Shown one piece after another: positions 1 through 6,445 of a DNA stretch of 9,408 nucleotides. The notes below the pieces were generated by a model that was given only the letters and a program-made list of their open reading frames with translations, was not told the origin of the DNA and made no database searches. Position 1 is the stretch's first letter. The number at the start of each line of letters is the position of its first letter. Origin of the DNA: Bermanella sp051277445. Its GTDB lineage: Bacteria > Pseudomonadota > Gammaproteobacteria > Pseudomonadales > Oceanobacteraceae. Made by a program: the position numbers and the translations under genes. The stretch spans positions 1 through 9,408 of the forward strand of contig JBNMQC010000096.1 in the NCBI GenBank assembly GCA_051277445.1. The letters are read 5' to 3'.

Positions 1-105
1 AGGACTTTGCTCAACAAATGGGTCCTTCTCCATGGCAAGCTGCTCGATTGAACAACCTGTTAAAACCGACGCTAAAAGTAATATGGGTAGTAGGATGTAT
101 TTCAT
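1..105 (-). CDS. Lipoprotein, N-terminal part only (cut by window edge)
   Basis: Only the first 35 codons are inside the window. They begin with an ATG and encode a short charged start, a hydrophobic stretch (about residues 4-16) and the lipobox L-T-G-C with the cysteine at residue 18, so this is a predicted signal-peptidase II substrate. The residue after the cysteine is Ser rather than Asp, which suggests outer-membrane sorting. An AAGG sits 8 bases before the start codon. The start is 10 bases past the stop codon of the upstream outer-membrane protein gene, so the two are probably one transcription unit and may act together in the envelope. The mature part visible is too short to assign a family. 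Confidence 0.75.
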   Translation of the reverse strand, partial: MKYILLPILLLASVLTGCSIEQLAMEKDPFVEQSP

Positions 106-115
106 ATATTACGCC

Positions 116-1216
116 TTAAAACCGATAGCCCAGAGTTAAGTCCAAACCAGCACCACCAAACTCTGAACTGTCTTCATAGTCTGCATTGCTGTCCCATTCC
201 ACATCTTCTTTCACGAGATACACCGCCCCAATAGCCATAAACCCATTGGTAACAAACGGAAACTCCAAACCAAATTTCATCATTAAGCCGTGACTACCGC
301 TAAAGAATGCTTGACCAATCCCCACATAGGCTTTGGTATTCACCCAATCTTTTAACGCGGAGATGTTGACGAAAATACGCCCTTCTAAATTAAAACCACT
401 GACATTAAATTCATCACGGCTTGAAAAGTTTCTAAAATATTCGACGCCTAAACTGTATTCCACATCTTTGTTTAAAGTGGTGTATTCGCGACGGCGCAAA
501 CCAAATCCCGTTACACCGCTTAATGTGGCATCTTCCACCGCACCTACACCATCTCGCTCAGAGGCTAGCCCCCATGAACTGACCACCATTTCCATCTCGA
601 TGCTTTCAAATTCCAACTCTTCTTGCTCGCGAGTGGTTTTCTTCGCATATTCTTTTAGCCAAACCAGTTCATTGCTCTTGGCACTGACTAAACGCAGGTT
701 TACGGTAAACTTATCTTCATGGACGCTGGCGCTCCAAAGTAAAAATGCATCAGCACGGACTTCTTTTGATAGGTTGCGTAAATCCTGATTACTTTGCGCA
801 CTTTGACTAATCATCATGCGAGAGTCTTCAAAATTGACGCGCGTAGTACGGCACTCTATGCAGTCAATCACTTCAAAGCGGCCTAGCCCCATAAACTTAC
901 CGAGCAATTTATTCTCAATCATCAAATGCACTTGCTTAGGAATTTTGCGATGTAAGCGATCGCCATTGAAATAGAAGGCAATGCGCTTAATATTTTTATC
1001 CACATCCAAAAGCTCTTCCGGCACAAGAATGCTTTCATCATCTAAAAGGCGAGAAAAACCCGCATACATAGTTGGGGGCAACCCAAAGCCTGGGACATCT
1101 GATGTCACCACGCGGGTTTCAGAAAAGGAATACGACGAGAAAATGGCGCCCAATATAAAAAATAGCGCCGATAAAATCACATATTTGTTCGAGTAAAGCC
1201 CGTTATCCTGCTTCAT
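116..1216 (-). CDS. Outer-membrane protein: CsgG/FlgO/LpoB-like domain plus C-terminal beta-barrel-like region
   Basis: I do not recognise a named gene. A hydrophobic segment ending S-Y-S-F-S then E looks like a signal peptide. Residues about 77-188 (numbered from the ATG at 1216) contain alternating strands and helices, with a C-x-x-C pair at 119/122 and the phrase R-A-D-A-F-L-L-W. This recalls the FlgO/CsgG/LpoB-type envelope lipoprotein fold, but it is anchored here by a signal peptide rather than a lipobox. From about residue 233 to the end there are alternating Gly/aromatic strands, and the protein finishes L-G-Y-R-F. A terminal Phe is typical of Bam-assembled outer-membrane barrels. The barrel part (about 130 residues) would suit a small barrel of about 8 strands. 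The start is uncertain: the frame is open to a TTG at 1267, with ATGs at 1249, 1228, 1225 and 1216. I chose 1216 because it gives a signal peptide of normal length, although no candidate has a well-spaced ribosome site. The downstream lipoprotein is probably co-transcribed. Confidence 0.7.
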   Translation of the reverse strand: MKQDNGLYSNKYVILSALFFILGAIFSSYSFSETRVVTSDVPGFGLPPTMYAGFSRLLDDESILVPEELLDVDKNIKRIAFYFNGDRLHRKIPKQVHLMIENKLLGKFMGLGRFEVIDCIECRTTRVNFEDSRMMISQSAQSNQDLRNLSKEVRADAFLLWSASVHEDKFTVNLRLVSAKSNELVWLKEYAKKTTREQEELEFESIEMEMVVSSWGLASERDGVGAVEDATLSGVTGFGLRRREYTTLNKDVEYSLGVEYFRNFSSRDEFNVSGFNLEGRIFVNISALKDWVNTKAYVGIGQAFFSGSHGLMMKFGLEFPFVTNGFMAIGAVYLVKEDVEWDSNADYEDSSEFGGAGLDLTLGYRF

Positions 1217-1369
1217 CCTTGGCATCATCCATTTTCGCCATACACTCATAGTCAAAGCATAGCCCAAGCCTCAATGCCTGCTATGTTTTGTTTAGAAAAA
1301 ACTGTTGTTTTTCAAATACTCGCCGATACTTAAGATAACGAGAAAAAATCTATGACCTGGGTGTAGGGT

Positions 1370-1705
1370 TTGAAGAAATCGCTTTTTTATATTGTTTTAA
1401 TGTCTATTTTGTCGCCGTGGGCGTGGGCGGGAGAACAGCTTGTGAATGGCCTCATGGTCAGCAGTATTGAGCAACGCGAAGATGACGAAGAGGCCCCATT
1501 TGATATTCATTCAAGCAACAAGATACATAACTGCGGTGGCAAACCGTCTAATGTCTATCGTGTCTACAGTGAATACGACGTGGTTGGCCAAAGGCGGTTT
1601 TTGCTTTCTTTGGAAGCATTAAAGCTTCAAATGCCATTAGCGGTACTGACTGATGCGTGTGAAGGCCGAGTATTACGCGTACACGCATTAAGACTTGATC
1701 GTTAA
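1370..1705 (+). CDS. Small secreted protein with two cysteines
   Basis: This is an unrecognised 111-residue protein. It begins with a clear signal peptide: two lysines, a hydrophobic core and W-A-W-A before Gly21, predicting signal-peptidase I cleavage and a mature periplasmic or secreted protein of about 91 residues. The mature part holds an acidic run near residues 36-42, then N-C-G-G around Cys55, Y-R-V-Y-S at 63-67, R-R-F-x-L-S-L-E-A at 75-83 and D-A-C-E-G-R around Cys97. The two lone cysteines could form a disulfide. The start codon is TTG at 1370: an earlier ATG at 1352 is closed by a TAG after four codons, and the signal peptide begins exactly at the TTG. AGGG lies only one base before it, so translation may be weak. 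The stop overlaps the end of the convergent phhB by 4 bases. Confidence 0.7.
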   Translation: MKKSLFYIVLMSILSPWAWAGEQLVNGLMVSSIEQREDDEEAPFDIHSSNKIHNCGGKPSNVYRVYSEYDVVGQRRFLLSLEALKLQMPLAVLTDACEGRVLRVHALRLDR

Positions 1706-2037
1706 TCTGTCATCAAAGCTTCTGATTTGGCGGCCATAATAAAATCATTTTTATGCAGCCCATTTATGCTGTGAGTCCACCATGTGAGGGTGACTTTGCC
1801 CCACTGTAATAACATATCCGGATGATGATCTTCTAGCTCAGCTAAGTTAGCCACTTGATTGGTAAACGCCACGGCCTGAGCATAATTGGGAAATGTAAAT
1901 TCACGATGCAACTTCAAAATACCAGATTCCTCTTTACACACCCAATGGGGATGAGATGTTAAGAAATCCGCCAGCGCCTCATCTGATACAGGTTCGGCAT
2001 CTTGTCGACACGCTTTGCAATGTTCTTCTATTAGCAT
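1702..2037 (-). CDS. phhB: Pterin-4a-carbinolamine dehydratase
   Basis: This cytoplasmic enzyme dehydrates 4a-hydroxytetrahydrobiopterin (or its pterin equivalent) to the quinonoid dihydropterin, recycling the cofactor used by phenylalanine hydroxylase. The 111-residue length is normal for the family. Key motifs are E-D-H-H-P-D at 69-74, with the active-site histidine pair 71/72, and W-W-T-H-S at 86-90, where His89 is the third catalytic His. The 17-residue distance from the second to the third His matches the mammalian enzyme. The ending N-G-L-H-K-N-D-F-I-M-A-A-K is characteristic. AAGG lies about 8 bases before the ATG. The gene lies downstream of the fumarase on the same strand but behind a strong terminator, so it needs readthrough or its own promoter. 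No phenylalanine hydroxylase (phhA) or tyrB-like gene is in view, so its partner must be elsewhere. Confidence 0.93.
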   Translation of the reverse strand: MLIEEHCKACRQDAEPVSDEALADFLTSHPHWVCKEESGILKLHREFTFPNYAQAVAFTNQVANLAELEDHHPDMLLQWGKVTLTWWTHSINGLHKNDFIMAAKSEALMTD

Positions 2038-2064
2038 CTGCTTACCTTCATCTTTTTAACCCAT

Positions 2065-2088
2065 AAAAAAAGGGGCCGAAGCCCCTTT
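2065..2088 (-). terminator. Rho-independent terminator of the fumarase gene
   Basis: Read on the minus strand, AAAGGGGC and GCCCCTTT form an 8-bp stem around a TTCG tetraloop, followed by a run of T residues. The UUCG loop closed by a C-G pair is exceptionally stable. It sits 23 bases past the fumarase stop codon and before phhB, so it ends the fumarase transcript. Confidence 0.93.
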
Positions 2089-2111
2089 CATCAATACGGC
2101 TTTAAGAACGC

Positions 2112-3626
2112 TTAGCTCACTTCTTTCGCATTGATTTTAGCATACCACTCTTGCGGACCCGTTTTATGAACAGAGGTACCGTTCACATCCACCGCTACCG
2201 TAACTGGCATATCCACTACGTCAAACTCGTAGATGGCTTCCATACCTAGGTCGGCAAAGCCAACCACTTTGGCGTCTTTAATCGCTTGAGACACGAGATA
2301 CGCCGCGCCACCCACGGCCATTAGGTAAGATGCTTGGTTATCTTTAATGGCATCAATGGCGATTTGACCACGTTCCGCTTTACCAATCATGCCCATTAGG
2401 CCTGTTTTTTCTAAAACGGTACGGGTGAATTTATCCATACGGGTTGCGGTGGTTGGACCAGCAGGTCCCACCACTTCTTCACGAACTGGGTCCACTGGGC
2501 CCACGTAATAAATGAAGCGGTTTTTAAGGTCAACTGGCAGCTCTTCGCCTTTTTCGATCATATCCACCATGCGCTTATGGGCGGCATCACGGCCTGTCAG
2601 CATTTTACCGTTTAGCAAGATGGTTTCGCCTGGCTTCCACTCTTTCATTTCTTCACGAGTGACGGTGTTTAAATCAACGCGACGTACGCTTTCGCCCACT
2701 TCCCAGGTAATTTCTGGCCAATCTTCAAGTTTTGGCGCTTCTAATTTAGCTGGGCCAGAACCATCTAGCTCAAAGTGCGCGTGACGGGTGGCGGCACAGT
2801 TTGGAATAATCGCAACAGGCTTGTTGGCTGCGTGGGTTGGGTAATCGGCAACCTTAACGTCTAGCACAGTGGTTAAACCGCCTAGGCCTTGTGCACCAAT
2901 ACCTAATTTATTTACTTTTTCGTATAACTCTAAACGCAATTCTTCAGAACGGTTTTGCGCGCCACGAGCCTGTAATTCTTTAATGTTGATCGGTTCAAGC
3001 AAGGCTTCTTTGGCGATCATCATGGCTTTTTCAGCCGTACCACCAATACCTATGCCTAACATACCTGGTGGGCACCAGCCTGCGCCCATTTTTGGAATTT
3101 GCTCCAGTACCCAGTCCACAACCGAATCAGACGGATTCAACATAGCAAATTTAGACTTGGCTTCTGAACCGCCGCCTTTAGCCGCTACGTGGACATCAAC
3201 GGTGTTACCTTGCACTAATTTCGTGTGGATAACCGCGGGGGTGTTGTCTTTCGTATTGGTACGCTTGCCATCTGGGTCCGCTAATACAGACGCACGCAAG
3301 ATGTTATCAGGCAGTAAATAAGCGCGACGAACGCCTTCATTGGCCATGGCTTCAACATCCATGGTGGCGTCTTCAAATTTGACGTCCATACCAATGGTAA
3401 GGAATACGGTAACAATACCGGTATCCTGACAAATTGGACGATGGCCCATGGCGCACATACGAGAATTGATCAGAATTTGCGCAATGGCGTCTTTCGCGCC
3501 TTGGCTTTCTTCTTTCTCGTAGGCTTCTTCCATTGCTTTAATGAAATCGAGTGGGTGGTAATAAGAAATATACTGAAGGGCATCAGCAACACTCTGGATC
3601 AGATCTTCTTGCTTGATCACAGTCAT
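2112..3626 (-). CDS. fumA: Fumarate hydratase class I (4Fe-4S, single chain)
   Basis: This TCA-cycle enzyme reversibly hydrates fumarate to L-malate in the cytoplasm. The 504-residue chain joins the N-terminal (alpha-type) and C-terminal (beta-type) domains that are separate subunits in two-component class I hydro-lyases. The three cysteines expected to ligate the catalytic 4Fe-4S cluster are visible: Cys66 in P-I-C-Q-D-T-G, Cys185 in G-W-C-P-P-G-M-L-G and Cys277 in P-N-C-A-A-T-R. Their spacing matches the well-studied Leishmania class I fumarase. Other landmarks are K-G-G-G-S-E-A-K at about 150-157, G-P-A-G-P-T-T-A-T-R-M near 387-397 and H-K-T-G-P-Q-E-W near the end. The frame opens at a TTG at 3641, but I chose the ATG at 3626 because GAGAGA lies upstream at usable spacing. 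The symbol follows pseudomonad usage; L(+)-tartrate dehydratase activity is less likely for a single-chain protein. The cluster makes the enzyme oxygen- and superoxide-sensitive. The downstream terminator is clear. Confidence 0.95.
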   Translation of the reverse strand: MTVIKQEDLIQSVADALQYISYYHPLDFIKAMEEAYEKEESQGAKDAIAQILINSRMCAMGHRPICQDTGIVTVFLTIGMDVKFEDATMDVEAMANEGVRRAYLLPDNILRASVLADPDGKRTNTKDNTPAVIHTKLVQGNTVDVHVAAKGGGSEAKSKFAMLNPSDSVVDWVLEQIPKMGAGWCPPGMLGIGIGGTAEKAMMIAKEALLEPINIKELQARGAQNRSEELRLELYEKVNKLGIGAQGLGGLTTVLDVKVADYPTHAANKPVAIIPNCAATRHAHFELDGSGPAKLEAPKLEDWPEITWEVGESVRRVDLNTVTREEMKEWKPGETILLNGKMLTGRDAAHKRMVDMIEKGEELPVDLKNRFIYYVGPVDPVREEVVGPAGPTTATRMDKFTRTVLEKTGLMGMIGKAERGQIAIDAIKDNQASYLMAVGGAAYLVSQAIKDAKVVGFADLGMEAIYEFDVVDMPVTVAVDVNGTSVHKTGPQEWYAKINAKEVS

Positions 3627-3669
3627 GGCAGGGTCTCTCAATAATCAATTGAATAATAGTTGTAGGGGT

Positions 3670-3699
3670 ATTGTAGCATGGTGGCTCAAAAGGACGTAA
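3670..3699 (-). promoter_or_regulatory. Possible sigma-70 promoter for the fumarase gene
   Basis: On the minus strand TACAAT (3675-3670) is a good -10 match, with a poor -35, TTACGT (3699-3694), 18 bases upstream. A transcript would start about 35-40 bases before the ATG at 3626. Because the -35 is weak and no terminator follows the upstream lipoprotein gene, readthrough from that gene is an alternative. Confidence 0.35.
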
Positions 3700-3714
3700 C
3701 CGCGAAAATCCGTT

Positions 3715-4410
3715 TTACCACCACCATTTCATAGTATTGCTGTCTTCTTGCTCTTCTTCGCTCAGATCAATGACTCGGCTATCAAACACTTCTTCTAGCT
3801 CGTCTTCGGTAAGCGGGCCTTGAGATTTAATAAAGCGACCACCCTCCGGTAGCATGCGCGTCACAACCAGCTCATTATGGGCTAAATCCGTTGAGACCAA
3901 CATTAAAGGGCCATCCCCTAAGGGCATGTCTTCTTTGAGTGTTTGATGCTCAAGTTCAGGTGGATCGATTTCGCTGTAACGCAAAAAGTAAACGTTATCG
4001 GCTTCTACCGCTAAATTCATTTGGGCGATTCGCTTAAGGTCAAACTCAAAGCTGTCTGTAGCAATGCCTTCTAAGCCCATAAGCGGACGACGCATCACCA
4101 CCTCATATTCACCGGGCTCAAGTTCAAACCAGGTATAACCGTTGGCGCGAATGTTAAAAATACGTTCGTCGTCTAAGTAGAAGCTGGGTGCTTCTATTTC
4201 ATCAGACGCCCATTCACTGTCCGGGCGATACACATATAACAGGGCTTTATTTTCATAATCCCACCGGTTACCCACTTGTGAATATTCTTTACCGGACACA
4301 GTGGCGATGTAAGCCCCAAAGTTATGCCCTAAGGATTGATAAATATGCAGGCAGCCGGACGTGGAAATTAGTACGAATGTTGCGAAAAATGCGATTATTA
4401 TTTTTATCAT
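3715..4410 (-). CDS. DUF2846-like lipoprotein with acidic tail ending in three tryptophans
   Basis: This is a 231-residue predicted lipoprotein. A signal peptide rich in Ile and Phe ends in the lipobox S-T-S-G-C, with the lipidated cysteine at residue 20. The mature part carries A-L-L-Y-V-Y-R-P at about 56-63, a short beta-rich block with F-Y-L-D-D-E-R-I, and G-Y-T-W-F-E-L-E-P-G-E-Y-E-V at about 91-104. That pattern (YVYRP, then a displayed small-molecule-like strand, then PGxY) is what I know from DUF2846-type lipoproteins of unknown function; the assignment is from motif memory only. The C-terminus is strongly acidic (S-E-E-E-Q-E-D) and ends M-K-W-W-W. The gene diverges from the STPRP paralogue pair and lies 88 bases upstream of the fumarase on the same strand with no terminator between them. 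Confidence 0.8.
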   Translation of the reverse strand: MIKIIIAFFATFVLISTSGCLHIYQSLGHNFGAYIATVSGKEYSQVGNRWDYENKALLYVYRPDSEWASDEIEAPSFYLDDERIFNIRANGYTWFELEPGEYEVVMRRPLMGLEGIATDSFEFDLKRIAQMNLAVEADNVYFLRYSEIDPPELEHQTLKEDMPLGDGPLMLVSTDLAHNELVVTRMLPEGGRFIKSQGPLTEDELEEVFDSRVIDLSEEEQEDSNTMKWWW

Positions 4411-4426
4411 TTTTAGACTCTATGCG

Positions 4427-4445
4427 CCTCTTAATGGCTAAGAGG
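4427..4445. repeat. 7-bp perfect inverted repeat in a divergent promoter region
   Basis: CCTCTTA and TAAGAGG are exact inverted copies separated by the five bases ATGGC. The repeat lies between the divergent lipoprotein gene (start 4410) and the secreted paralogue pair (first ATG 4523), and touches the proposed -35 at 4445. It could be an operator for one or both genes, or a leader hairpin of the minus-strand transcript. Confidence 0.5.
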
Positions 4446-4473
4446 TAACACGCTTTAATTATTCCGGTATGAT
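4445..4473 (+). promoter_or_regulatory. Possible sigma-70 promoter for the STPRP paralogue pair
   Basis: A -10-like TATGAT at 4468-4473 has GTAACA (4 of 6 consensus bases) at 4445-4450 with a 17-base spacer. Transcription would begin near 4480, giving a leader of about 43 bases before the ATG at 4523. No other convincing promoter was seen between the two divergent genes. Confidence 0.4.
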
Positions 4474-4522
4474 GACATAATTACAAAAAATAACAAAACA
4501 AGTGCGACTGGAATTTATCATC

Positions 4523-5050
4523 ATGGAACGGATCATCAAAAAAAGCGGCAAGTTTTTGCTGATACTGGCACCCGTTTGTTTTTTGCTGCCTTTTGCCTTG
4601 GCAGAAGACAACATTCGCATGGGTGAAGATTATTATGGCAATGACATTGAAGCGGCTGTTTTAGAAGCTCAGCAAAATGACCGTAAGGTTAACTATTCTA
4701 ATCGTTATTGGTATAACCGCAGCACATCTCAGTCTTTCGACCTACCTAAACTGGGCAGCCAAGCCCTAGAACAAGAACGCTTAGAAGGCGCATTGCAGCC
4801 CACGGCAGCCGGTAAGGTCAGCACCCCCGACACCATTCCTGATGAAGAGCAAACCCGCATTTTGCAAAACAATCTAGAGCAATCCACCACCGAGCAAGAA
4901 ACCAGTATTACGTTACAGGCACCCGCCGTAATCCCCCAGAGTAATGAAAAATTTGTGCCTGAAATATTTCACCAGTTTCCACGAGGTGATACAGTCACCA
5001 CTCGCAACCTAACCACCAATGGCAACATTTCCTCGACGCCAAGGCCTTAG
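4523..5050 (+). CDS. Secreted STPRP protein, first of a tandem paralogue pair
   Basis: This is a 175-residue protein that I do not recognise. A lysine-containing start and long hydrophobic core end at A-L-A before Glu28, so it is predicted to be cleaved by signal peptidase I and exported. The mature part is hydrophilic with little predicted core, and is probably partly disordered. Blocks shared with the next gene are Y-Y-G-N-D-I-E-A-A-V-L-E-A-Q (37-50), Y-S-N-R-Y-W-Y-N-R-S-T-S-Q-S (58-71), L-E-Q-E-R-L (82-87), A-V-I-P (135-138) and the exact C-terminus S-T-P-R-P. The frame opens at a GTG at 4502, but the ATG at 4523 starts directly at the signal peptide and is preceded by TGGAA, so I prefer it. 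The next gene follows after 33 bases on the same strand, suggesting an operon. There is no cysteine in the mature part and no transmembrane segment. Confidence 0.75.
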   Translation: MERIIKKSGKFLLILAPVCFLLPFALAEDNIRMGEDYYGNDIEAAVLEAQQNDRKVNYSNRYWYNRSTSQSFDLPKLGSQALEQERLEGALQPTAAGKVSTPDTIPDEEQTRILQNNLEQSTTEQETSITLQAPAVIPQSNEKFVPEIFHQFPRGDTVTTRNLTTNGNISSTPRP

Positions 5051-5083
5051 TGCTTGCTCAACCAAAAATAAGAATAGATATTT

Positions 5084-5524
5084 ATGAAGACGTTATTATT
5101 TATTTTACTTAGCCTCAGTATTCACTGCTATGCCATCGAACCCATGGACAATTATTACGCCAATGATGTGATCGATGCCGTCAACCAAGCGAAAGAGCGC
5201 CCTCATCACTACGATTACAGCAGCACCTATCGCTATAAACGCACCACCGCCCAAAGCATTGAACTGAACCGTCTTGATCTTAATGAATTAGATGAAACCC
5301 GCTTAGATATGCAAGGCAATGCCGTTGATCTCATCCCCAACCCAAGCAAAGAAGAAATCCTGTCTTTAAACGACGATAAAAACGTACCCGCTGAATCAAA
5401 CAATACGTTAACCACCCCGCAAACCGTGATTCCGGTGAATACCCGCTATGAGTCAAGCTATGGTAACCACTATACTAATGGCGTCATGAATCAAGGTACC
5501 CTGGTCTCTACCCCTAGACCTTAA
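5084..5524 (+). CDS. Secreted STPRP protein, second of a tandem paralogue pair
   Basis: This is a 146-residue unrecognised protein, clearly related to its upstream neighbour. Its signal peptide (M-K-T-L-L then a Leu/Ile core) ends C-Y-A before Ile18. The blocks Y-Y-A-N-D-V-I-D-A-V-N-Q-A-K (24-37), Y-S-S-T-Y-R-Y-K-R-T-T-A-Q-S (45-58), L-D-E-T-R-L (69-74), T-V-I-P (114-117) and S-T-P-R-P (142-146) align in the same order with those of the first protein. The consensus is YSxxYxYxR-[ST]-T-x-Q-S. The linker between the Arg-Leu block and the C-terminus is shorter than in the first copy. The ribosome site is weak (AAGAATAG before the ATG), so translation may be coupled to the first gene. The stop overlaps the end of the convergent acyl-CoA-dehydrogenase-like gene by 11 bases, so the shared C-terminus is encoded partly in antisense to it. 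Confidence 0.78.
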   Translation: MKTLLFILLSLSIHCYAIEPMDNYYANDVIDAVNQAKERPHHYDYSSTYRYKRTTAQSIELNRLDLNELDETRLDMQGNAVDLIPNPSKEEILSLNDDKNVPAESNNTLTTPQTVIPVNTRYESSYGNHYTNGVMNQGTLVSTPRP

Positions 5525-6392
5525 ACAACCCTGCTAATGCTCTTTCGGTGCGCGCATTGCGAGCACCCGATGCAAGCGAAAAAATCTTTTTATCACGATG
5601 CCAAGCCTGCGCAAAGTCTTCCCCACATAGGGCTAACTGAGATTCAAACAGCTCACACAATTGAGCAAACTGATCAAACCCACTCGCAAGCTGCAAACTC
5701 AACCAATCAGATGGCTTAAGCTCTAAGGCTGAAATAAAGCTCACTAGCGCTAACGCCTTTTGCATCACCTGGGGTAATTGAAAGCGGTAGGCTTGATTTA
5801 AAATCAAACAACTGGCCGCCAACAAAATATGCGTATCTTCAAGCACGCGAAACACCTTGCTATAACCTTCATGACCGTCTCCCGTTAACACTTCCCCTGC
5901 GGCACGCTCAAGGGATAACACCCCATGAGGAATATCCGAAAGCATCCCCAAAGCCGGCATTTGCTTGATGTTCACCGACGCTTGATCCGCCGCTACCAGC
6001 ACCGCCTTTAAGATAGGCCTGTTTGCTTTCTCACCAGCCTTAGCGATCACTAACAATTGCTGTGATAAACCCGCCATGGTGACAAAGCTTTTTTCCCCAC
6101 TGACCGTGCCATCTTCATTGATCATGGTTTGAATGTGCTTTGGATGATTGCCTTGGCTTTCAGTTACACACATAGAGGCCCATTGGTCTTGCTTTAGCTG
6201 CGGCACCAATGCTTGCAGCGCACAACGATAGGCTAAGGCAAAGGCTTGGGATAAGTTAGCACAGCGCAAACCGCATTCTACAACGGCTTGTAAGCTGTCA
6301 TTCTTATCAAGGGTGAGAACCGCATCGCTGAAGGTTTGAAAATCGGCAAAGCAGGCTTGCTCAAGTTGCGTGTGTAACTGTTTTATCAACAT
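5514..6392 (-). CDS. Acyl-CoA-dehydrogenase-like protein, shortened
   Basis: This 292-residue protein has the middle (flavin-facing beta) domain of acyl-CoA dehydrogenases: C-V-T-E-S-Q-G-N-H-P-K at about 75-85, D-G-T-V-S-G-E-K-S-F-V-T at 94-105, L-K-A-V-L-V near 128-133, and P-A-L-G-M-L-S-D-I-P-H-G at 146-157. A helical C-terminal part follows, with L-E-D-T-H-I-L-L-A-A near 184-193. Typical members have about 380 residues, so the N-terminal helical domain is reduced to about 70 residues and the C-terminal domain is also short. I cannot identify the usual catalytic glutamate with confidence. It may be a divergent dehydrogenase or a non-catalytic relative. The frame opens at an ATG at 6416, but that lies inside the preceding terminator. 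The ATG at 6392 has GGAAAAA directly upstream and is preferred. The gene lies 53 bases downstream of the coiled-coil gene and converges with the STPRP pair. Confidence 0.75.
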   Translation of the reverse strand: MLIKQLHTQLEQACFADFQTFSDAVLTLDKNDSLQAVVECGLRCANLSQAFALAYRCALQALVPQLKQDQWASMCVTESQGNHPKHIQTMINEDGTVSGEKSFVTMAGLSQQLLVIAKAGEKANRPILKAVLVAADQASVNIKQMPALGMLSDIPHGVLSLERAAGEVLTGDGHEGYSKVFRVLEDTHILLAASCLILNQAYRFQLPQVMQKALALVSFISALELKPSDWLSLQLASGFDQFAQLCELFESQLALCGEDFAQAWHRDKKIFSLASGARNARTERALAGLFKV

Positions 6393-6403
6393 AATTTTTC
6401 CAT

Positions 6404-6428
6404 AAAAAAAGCCCATTAAGGGCTTTTT
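6404..6428 (-). terminator. Rho-independent terminator of the coiled-coil gene, just ahead of the next start codon
   Basis: On the minus strand AAAAAGCCC and GGGCTTTTT pair around a five-base TTAAT loop, and the T run continues to 6404. It lies 18 bases past the stop codon of the membrane coiled-coil gene and only 11 bases before the ATG of the acyl-CoA-dehydrogenase-like gene, whose ribosome site follows the T run directly. Expression of the latter must depend on partial readthrough or on an undetected promoter. Confidence 0.88.
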
Positions 6429-6445
6429 AAATCAACATTCTATAA

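Noticed and set aside
333..1196. Plus-strand frames at 333-788 and 981-1196
   Set aside because: They lie opposite the outer-membrane protein gene, whose signal peptide and barrel-like end support the minus-strand reading.
2512..3644. Long open frames on the plus strand opposite the fumarase (2512-2784, 2869-3321, 3441-3644)
   Set aside because: They are antisense to a fully conserved enzyme with all its catalytic motifs. Their products are low-quality Ser/Pro-rich sequences without motifs or ribosome sites.
3636..3656. FNR-like box upstream of the fumarase (TTGATTATTGA on the minus strand)
   Set aside because: Only the left half matches TTGAT-N4-ATCAA. The right half does not fit.
4188..4448. 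Plus-strand frame of 86 codons
   Set aside because: It is a shadow of the minus-strand lipoprotein, whose lipobox lies in this same stretch.
5233..5719. Frames at 5233-5415 (minus) and 5537-5719 (plus)
   Set aside because: They are opposite the second STPRP gene and the acyl-CoA-dehydrogenase-like gene respectively, and show no motif or ribosome site.
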